Source of the DNA: Myxococcales bacterium
Lineage (GTDB): Bacteria; Myxococcota; Myxococcia; Myxococcales; Myxococcaceae
Length of the DNA stretch: 9,913 bases
NCBI GenBank assembly: GCA_003153055.1
Contig: PMBV01000067.1
Location: forward strand, 1,005-10,917
Direction: 5' to 3'
The notes under the pieces are model-generated. The model saw nothing but the letters and a program-made list of their open reading frames with translations. It ran no database searches and was not told the DNA's origin. Below, piece by piece: positions 6,129 to 9,913 of this stretch (the first letter of the stretch is position 1; the number at the start of each line of letters is the position of its first letter). The position numbers and the translations under genes are program-made.

Positions 6129-6730
6129 TCGCCTCGCTCGAGGGCGTGGTGCTCGAGAAGAACCTCAACGACGCCGTCATCGACGTGCGCGGCGTCGGGT
6201 ACCGCGTCACCTTGTCGTTGCTCTCGCTGGCTCGCCTGGCCGAGGTAGGCCAGAGCGCTCGGCTCCGCATTCGCACCGTGGTGCGGGAGGACGCGTTCGA
6301 TCTCTACGGCTTTCTCAGCCGGGCCGAGGAGGAGCTGTTCCTCCTGTTGACCTCGGTGAGCCACGTGGGGCCCAAGGTCGCCATCAACGTGCTGTCGGGC
6401 CTCGAGGTCGAGGCGCTCACCCAGGCCATCGCCGCTGGCGACGTGGCGCGGCTCACCAAGATCCGCGGCGTGGGGAAGAAGACCGCCGAGCGGCTGGTGC
6501 TGGAGCTCAAAGACAAGATGAAGCTCGTGTCCATCGAGGGCGCCAACGCCGCCGGAGCCCCCGCGGCCAAGGGCAAGAACGTGAGCGACCTGGTGAGCGC
6601 GCTCGTCAACCTGGGGTACAAGGCCGCCCAGGCCGACAGCGCTGCCGCTGTCGCGGTGGACCGGGCCGGCGCGGAGGCACCGTTCGAGGCGTTGTTCCGC
6701 GAGGCCCTCAAGGCCCTTCGCAGCGGCTGA
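6125..6730 (+). CDS. ruvA: Holliday junction branch migration complex subunit RuvA
   Basis: RuvA binds the four-way junction as a tetramer, holds it open and square, and recruits the RuvB motor. The 201-aa length is normal. Domain I (residues 1-63, OB fold) begins MIASLEGVV and includes GVGYRV; Glu55 and Asp56 (VVREDAFDLYGF) are the acidic pin residues that help separate strands. Domain II carries two helix-hairpin-helix motifs, SVSHVGPKVAINVLSGL (about 77-93) and KIRGVGKKTAERLVLEL (about 114-130). After an Ala/Lys-rich flexible linker, domain III (about 150-201, VSDLVSALVNLGYKAAQAD) is the RuvB-binding region. The ATG overlaps the ruvC stop, so translation is likely coupled. No ruvB follows; the next gene is an unknown protein 12 bp downstream, so ruvB must be elsewhere in the genome. 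Confidence 0.97.
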   Translation: MIASLEGVVLEKNLNDAVIDVRGVGYRVTLSLLSLARLAEVGQSARLRIRTVVREDAFDLYGFLSRAEEELFLLLTSVSHVGPKVAINVLSGLEVEALTQAIAAGDVARLTKIRGVGKKTAERLVLELKDKMKLVSIEGANAAGAPAAKGKNVSDLVSALVNLGYKAAQADSAAAVAVDRAGAEAPFEALFREALKALRSG

Positions 6731-6742
6731 CGAGCGCTCCCC

Positions 6743-7321
6743 ATGTGGCCCGAGAAATGGGACCTCTTCGTCGAACCCGATGGGCTCTTGCTCGAGCCAG
6801 ACCCGTTCTCACGAGCCCGCCGCATCGTGCCCGCGCAGCTCATCACCCAGGTGTGTATCGGGTGGTGGCCCTCCTCGGTGCGCCTCTCTTCCGGCGAGTA
6901 CCTCTTCGTGCCCCAGCGACTGATGCGGCAGCTGGCCGATCTCGCCCAGGCGCACCAGGTGCCCTTCGTTCACCGCGCCGACCTCTGGAGTTGGATCCTC
7001 GAACCCTTCCTCGACACCGAGTTCTCCCTCGAGGCCAGGGCGCGAACGCTGGAGCTGCTCGAACAGAACCGCGTCGAGGAAGCCGAGCTCGAGGCGATCA
7101 GGGCCCGAGTCGGCGAGCGCATGATGACGATGACCACCGTGTCGTGGGAATGGAACCATTACGGGCTCTTCGATGTGCTGTGCGCCATGAGAGCGCAGGG
7201 CGAGAGCAGGTTCGCTGCCTTCAAGGCAGAGGCCTTCGCCATCGCCGATCGCGGCCTGGTCACCTCTGGAACCAAGGACGAATTCCTCGCCTTCGCCCCG
7301 CCAGAGGACGCTCAGGGCTGA
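6743..7321 (+). CDS. Conserved-looking hypothetical protein downstream of ruvA
   Basis: I do not recognise this 192-aa protein. It starts 12 bp after ruvA at an ATG with no strong ribosome site, so it probably depends on coupling with ruvA. It has no signal peptide or membrane helix. The N-terminal ~80 residues look beta-rich, with repeated short hydrophobic strands and many aromatics (MWPEKWDLFVEPDGLLLEPD, VCIGWWPSSVRLSSGEYLFVP), a pattern that could fit a small barrel or PH-like fold, though this is a guess. Residues ~85-125 are helical and acidic (LEARARTLELLEQNRVEEAELEAIR is a likely amphipathic or coiled-coil helix). Residues ~130-192 contain TVSWEWNHYGLFDVLCAM and end in an Asp/Glu-rich tail. 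In-frame codon use matches the neighbouring genes, so it is a real gene. The position in the ruvC-ruvA unit hints at a link to DNA repair but proves nothing. Its last 10 bases overlap the end of the convergent radical SAM gene. Confidence 0.75.
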   Translation: MWPEKWDLFVEPDGLLLEPDPFSRARRIVPAQLITQVCIGWWPSSVRLSSGEYLFVPQRLMRQLADLAQAHQVPFVHRADLWSWILEPFLDTEFSLEARARTLELLEQNRVEEAELEAIRARVGERMMTMTTVSWEWNHYGLFDVLCAMRAQGESRFAAFKAEAFAIADRGLVTSGTKDEFLAFAPPEDAQG

Positions 7322-8349
7322 GGCGAGGGCCAGAGGCTGAGCTGCGAGCCCGATCGCGGAGGGCGGCGGAACGTGTCTTTCTCGGGGACCACCGACGCCT
7401 TGAAGCCCAGCCGTCGGGCCGTCGCCCAGAACAGGCCGTTCATCGCCTCGGCGTACGGGCCGTCACCCACCGTGCGCACCTCGAAGCGGGAGTCGTAGAG
7501 CTTCCCACCGCGCGTCTCACGGATTCGGTGGAGGACCTTCTCGGCTCGCTCAGGGAGGGCCGCGCGGAGCCGTGACTCGAAAACCGCCTTCACCGAACCA
7601 GGCAGCCGGAGCAGCACGAAGGACGCGGTGGTGGCTCCGGCCTCCCGCGCCCGCGAGAGGATCTCTCCCAGCCCGTCCTCCGACACGCCGGGAATGAGCG
7701 GCGCGACCATCACCCCCACCGACACGCCGGCCTTGGCGAGCGCGGCGATGGTGGCGAGCCGACGCTTGGGAGTCGCCACCCCCGGCTCCAGCGCCCTCGC
7801 CACGGTCTCGCTCCAGATGGGAATGCTGATGGACACGTGCACCGAGGCCTCGCGGGTGAGGGCCTGGAGAACGTCCACGTCTCGCTCGATCAGCGGCGCC
7901 TTGGTGACGATGCCCACGGGGTTGCGATACGCCGCGCACACCTCGAGGCACCCTCGGGTGAGCCCCAGCGAGGCCTCCAGCGGTTGGAAGCAGTCGGTGC
8001 CCCCCGAGAACAGCACCTGGTCGCCGCGCCACGACGGGCGCTCGAAGGACTCCTTGAGCAGACGGGGAGCTTCGAGCTTCACCACGATCTTCGAGTCGAA
8101 GTCGGTGCCCGCCCCGAAAGACAGGTACTCGTGTGACGGACGCGCGTAGCAGTACGCACAGGCGTGCTGGCACCCCCGGTACGGGTTCACCGAGTATGAA
8201 AACGGGAGATCAGGGCTGTCGTTCTTCGCCAGGATTCCCCTGGAGGCGTCGGTGAACACCTCGAGCTTCGCCCGGGGGACCTCGTCGAGGTACTCCAGCA
8301 CCGACGACGCCCATGGGTTGGGCGGGTTCTCCACCGGGGCCGGATTCAT
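7312..8349 (-). CDS. SplB-like radical SAM protein (PA0069 / COG1533 type)
   Basis: This 345-aa protein belongs to the radical SAM superfamily, enzymes that use a [4Fe-4S] cluster and S-adenosylmethionine to make a 5'-deoxyadenosyl radical. The cluster motif is NPYRGCQHACAYCYARPSHE with Cys60, Cys64 and Cys67 (CxxxCxxC). Other typical blocks follow: DFDSKIVVK, VLFSGGTDCFQPLE, NPVGIVTKAPLIERDVDVL, HVSISI, RRLATIAALAKAGVSVGVMVAPLIPG, and FVLLRLPG. These are the marks of the family grouped with spore photoproduct lyase (COG1533), most like the PA0069 subgroup whose substrate is, as far as I know, not established; it is not classical SplB. The ATG at 8349 is preferred over the TTG nine bases upstream; GGAGG is only two bases before it, so a leaderless start is possible. 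A LexA-like box overlaps the predicted promoter, suggesting DNA-damage control. The 3' end overlaps the convergent gene by 10 bp. Confidence 0.92.
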   Translation of the reverse strand: MNPAPVENPPNPWASSVLEYLDEVPRAKLEVFTDASRGILAKNDSPDLPFSYSVNPYRGCQHACAYCYARPSHEYLSFGAGTDFDSKIVVKLEAPRLLKESFERPSWRGDQVLFSGGTDCFQPLEASLGLTRGCLEVCAAYRNPVGIVTKAPLIERDVDVLQALTREASVHVSISIPIWSETVARALEPGVATPKRRLATIAALAKAGVSVGVMVAPLIPGVSEDGLGEILSRAREAGATTASFVLLRLPGSVKAVFESRLRAALPERAEKVLHRIRETRGGKLYDSRFEVRTVGDGPYAEAMNGLFWATARRLGFKASVVPEKDTFRRPPRSGSQLSLWPSPQP

Positions 8350-8357
8350 GGCCTCCA

Positions 8358-8386
8358 ATGAAGCACTGTACTGATGTTCAGGTCAA
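8358..8386 (-). promoter_or_regulatory. Predicted promoter of the SplB-like gene
   Basis: On the minus strand TTGACC (8386-8381, 5/6 match to the -35) is followed by a 17-bp spacer and CTTCAT (8363-8358, 3/6 match to the -10). Transcription would start near 8351, within a couple of bases of the ATG at 8349, giving a leaderless or nearly leaderless mRNA. The -35 includes the TGA stop codon of the upstream Roadblock gene (8385-8383). The -35 is good and the -10 is weak. Confidence 0.4.
8366..8382 (+). promoter_or_regulatory. LexA-box-like operator (SOS) in front of the SplB-like gene
   Basis: CTGTACTGATGTTCAGG matches 14 of 17 positions of the Myxococcus xanthus LexA motif CTRHAMRYBYGTTCAGS as I remember it, including the whole GTTCAGG half; all three mismatches fall in the degenerate centre. 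It also keeps the CTG-N10-CAG frame of the enterobacterial LexA box. It sits between the predicted -35 and -10 of the radical SAM gene and overlaps the -35 by two bases, the right place for a repressor. I saw no second copy in the window. Confidence 0.5.
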
Positions 8387-8718
8387 GCGAGGGGGAGGAT
8401 TCGCTCCAACCCTTCGGTGAGGCCCTTGGCCTTCACTTTCTTGCCGGCGCTGATGAGGCAGAGATCGAAGGCATGCACCGACAGCGACTCGACGTGGAGC
8501 GTGCGGCTCTCCCACGTGAGGCTCGGCTTGGTGCTCGCAGCGCCCAAGGCCCCCATCCACTCCAGGTCGACCTGGGCCCCAGCGCCGCCGATGAGCAACC
8601 CATCAGTGGTGGTGAGGGCCACGGCCTCGAGGCCCGCTTGCTCGCGGAAAGACTCCAAGTAGAGGGAGACGGCTTCGTGGGCTTTGGCGGAGCGTCGGCG
8701 TCGTCGTTCGGTCTTCAT
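8383..8718 (-). CDS. Roadblock/LC7-domain protein
   Basis: This 111-aa protein consists almost only of a Roadblock/LC7 fold (about residues 12-105), a small alpha-beta module that dimerises and, in bacteria, often regulates or partners small Ras-like GTPases such as MglA. The pattern seen is a first helix (HEAVSLYLESFREQ), the strand pair LEAVALTTTDGLLIGGAG, a central helix (LEWMGALGAAS), and later strands TLHVESLSVHAFDLCLISAG with a closing helix. A run of five Arg near the N-terminus is unusual and may contact membrane or nucleic acid. Start: the ATG at 8718 has GAGG six bases upstream, better than the in-frame ATG at 8730 that overlaps that site. No GTPase gene is adjacent, so it is a solo member; MglB identity is not claimed. 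It lies 63 bp after the AI-2E-family gene on the same strand, and its stop codon falls within the predicted promoter of the radical SAM gene. Confidence 0.72.
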   Translation of the reverse strand: MKTERRRRRSAKAHEAVSLYLESFREQAGLEAVALTTTDGLLIGGAGAQVDLEWMGALGAASTKPSLTWESRTLHVESLSVHAFDLCLISAGKKVKAKGLTEGLERILPLA

Positions 8719-8781
8719 GGAGATCCTCATGGTGCAACAAGGGACCTCCAGCCTGATGCAAGTGGGAGCGCGCGCAAGAAT

Positions 8782-9855
8782 TCAGGCGGCGGTCGGTTGG
8801 CTCTCGTCGGGCTTTCCTGGTGTTGGCGTGCCGCCCAGGCGAGCCGAGCTCAGATCTTCGGCCCTGAACTCGGTCATGATTTTCCCGGCCACGAAGAGGA
8901 AGGGGAACGAGACGAACAGGCCGGCGATGCCGAGCAGGTGCTCCCAGGCCAGGAGGCTGACCACCAGCACGAAGCTGGGCAGCTTCACGTGCCGCGAGGT
9001 GAGGCGAGGGTTCAGGTAGTACGACTCGAGCTTGTGCAAGACGAAGGTGAGGCCGATGAAGAGGCCCACGCCCATCATGCCCTTCGTCTGGTACGCCACC
9101 AGGCTCAACACCACGCCCGCCACGAGGTTCCCCACCACGGGAATGAGGCCCGAGACGAAGATGAGCAGCATCAGCGGAGCCACGTGGGGCACTCGGAGCA
9201 CCAGGAGCACCGGGAGCGTCAACGCGGCGTTGGCGGCGGCCACGATGAGCTGGAGCTGCACCGTGAGGCTCACGGCCTCGGACACGTGCTCGAACCATCG
9301 GACCAGCGTACCCGCCAGCGAGGTGGGATCGAGCGAGTCTCTGAAGGCGTGCACCCGGTCTTGGTCGAAGTAGTACACGATGGCCAACACCAGGCCGATG
9401 ATGAAGGCGATGACGAGGTGCCCCAGCTGGGCCGCCGAGTGGGCCATCTCGGCCCCGTAGTGCGTCGCCCGGGCGACCAGCTCATCGGTGTCCGGCAGGT
9501 AGTTACGGGCCAGCAGGAAGAGTTGGTGCTCCCTCAGCGTGGCGATGCGGGCGGGGAGCGTCTCTCTCGTCTCCACCACCAACCGCGCCACGCGCCCCGA
9601 GGTGGCCCAGAGCCCGCCCGCGATGGCACCAGAGAAGATGAGGGCGACCACCGCGAAGGCCGCGCCCCGGCTCCATTTCCAGCGCCGCTCCACCAGGCCC
9701 GCCGAGAAGAAGAGCAGCCGTTCGAACACCACGAAGAAGGCGAGGGTGATGAGGAGCCCGCGGAACAGGAGCAAGAGCCCGAGGAACAACGCCAAGGTCA
9801 GCGCCCGGAGCGGAGTTCGTTCGCGAAAGAAGTCAGCGATTCGATCTCGACGCAT
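8782..9855 (-). CDS. AI-2E family transporter (PerM/UPF0118) membrane protein
   Basis: This 357-aa inner-membrane protein has the layout of the AI-2E exporter/PerM family. A basic N-terminus (MRRDRIADFFRERTP) leads into a hydrophobic pair (LTLALFLGLLLLFRGLLITLAFFVVFE) and a third helix (AAFAVVALIFSGAIAGGLW). A soluble helical region of about 70-80 residues comes next, then several more helices with the conserved FVSGLIPVVGNLVAGVV, and the family's C-terminal block LESYYLNPRLTSRHVKLPSFVLVVSLLAWEHLLGIAGLFVSFPFL. Family members have been linked to export of autoinducer-2 or to Na+/H+ antiport; the substrate here cannot be read from sequence. The tail (TPTPGKPDESQPTAA) is a disordered cytoplasmic end. 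The start is the ATG at 9855, though a GTG two codons upstream (9861) is possible; neither has a strong ribosome site. The gene begins 36 bp after a tRNA 3' end with no terminator between, so read-through from the tRNA promoter is plausible. Confidence 0.9.
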   Translation of the reverse strand: MRRDRIADFFRERTPLRALTLALFLGLLLLFRGLLITLAFFVVFERLLFFSAGLVERRWKWSRGAAFAVVALIFSGAIAGGLWATSGRVARLVVETRETLPARIATLREHQLFLLARNYLPDTDELVARATHYGAEMAHSAAQLGHLVIAFIIGLVLAIVYYFDQDRVHAFRDSLDPTSLAGTLVRWFEHVSEAVSLTVQLQLIVAAANAALTLPVLLVLRVPHVAPLMLLIFVSGLIPVVGNLVAGVVLSLVAYQTKGMMGVGLFIGLTFVLHKLESYYLNPRLTSRHVKLPSFVLVVSLLAWEHLLGIAGLFVSFPFLFVAGKIMTEFRAEDLSSARLGGTPTPGKPDESQPTAA

Positions 9856-9891
9856 GGTCACCGGGTCTCGAATGAACCTGCTGCCGAGAAG

Positions 9892-9913
9892 CTGGGGAAC
9901 TAGGATTCGAACC
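9892..9913 (-). tRNA. 3' end of a tRNA gene, probably tRNA-Gln (5' part outside window)
   Basis: On the minus strand the window opens with GGTTCGAATCC, the end of a T-stem and the T-loop (TTCGAAT, 9911-9905), followed by the 3' T-stem strand CCTAG (9904-9900), the 7-base acceptor strand TTCCCCA (9899-9893) and discriminator G (9892). CCA is not encoded. The acceptor strand predicts a 5' end TGGGGAA; a U1-A72 pair with G73 and a UGGGG start is characteristic of bacterial tRNA-Gln. The anticodon lies outside the window, so the identity is inferred. That this is a tRNA is well supported. Confidence 0.85.

Noticed and set aside
2987..7321. Frequent CTCGAG hexamers as a possible DNA motif
   Set aside because: All 14 copies I checked within the receiver/TPR, ruvA and 192-aa genes are in frame as CTC-GAG (Leu-Glu), so codon preference explains most of the excess.
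7312..7321. 10-bp tail-to-tail overlap of the 192-aa gene and the radical SAM gene as a sign of a frameshift or wrong stop
   Set aside because: Both stops are in good frames with consistent codon use; short convergent overlaps are common in compact GC-rich genomes.
8719..8781. Sigma-54-like promoter before the Roadblock gene (TGGAGG...TTG)
   Set aside because: The invariant GG-N10-GC spacing is not met.
8374..9903. 509-codon open frame on the plus strand, opposite the AI-2E and Roadblock genes
   Set aside because: Composition is Gln/His/Glu/Arg-rich and featureless, the expected mirror of a Leu/Val/Ala-rich membrane protein; the minus-strand genes are recognised families.

Overview
The window is GC-rich DNA (clearly above 60% G+C, with G/C at most third codon positions). 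Its gene types point to a myxobacterium (Myxococcota), probably near Myxococcus/Archangium/Hyalangium. The indicators are a receiver-DUF4388-TPR protein, a solo Roadblock/LC7 protein, proline-rich secreted proteins ending in Phe, and a 14-of-17 match to the myxobacterial LexA-box consensus as I recall it. The taxonomic call is an inference from style and content, not from a marker gene.

Layout, left to right. Bases 1-1810 (+) hold the 3' end of a RelA/SpoT-type (p)ppGpp synthetase/hydrolase, a RidA-family imine/enamine deaminase, and a secreted proline-rich protein with hydrophobic segments. Bases 1811-2115 are a gene-poor gap between convergent genes; it contains an AT-rich inverted repeat. 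Bases 2116-2754 (-) encode a small probable outer-membrane barrel protein. Bases 2755-2986 are a divergent promoter region. Bases 2987-7321 (+) look like one transcription unit: an 838-aa degenerate receiver + DUF4388 + transmembrane + TPR protein, then ruvC and ruvA (overlapping by ATGA), then a 192-aa protein of unknown function. Its end overlaps the end of the convergent unit by 10 bp. Bases 9913-7312 (-) hold the 3' end of a tRNA (probably tRNA-Gln), an AI-2E-family (PerM/UPF0118) membrane protein, a Roadblock/LC7 protein, and a SplB-like (PA0069-type) radical SAM enzyme.

How the genes may work together. Two DNA-repair themes meet here. RuvC and RuvA act on Holliday junctions, although ruvB is not beside them. 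On the opposite strand, the SplB-like radical SAM gene has a LexA-like operator laid over its predicted -35/spacer, so it may be a damage-inducible gene with its own promoter inside the minus-strand cluster. The Rel-RidA pair is a commonly seen stress/metabolic neighbourhood.

The most notable points for follow-up are: the LexA-like box at 8366-8382; the receiver domain with Glu in place of the phospho-accepting Asp, joined through one membrane helix to a probable periplasmic TPR; and a Shine-Dalgarno sequence for that same gene that can pair with two alternative complementary segments. I did not find a mobile element, CRISPR array, phage gene or obvious novel multi-gene defence system.
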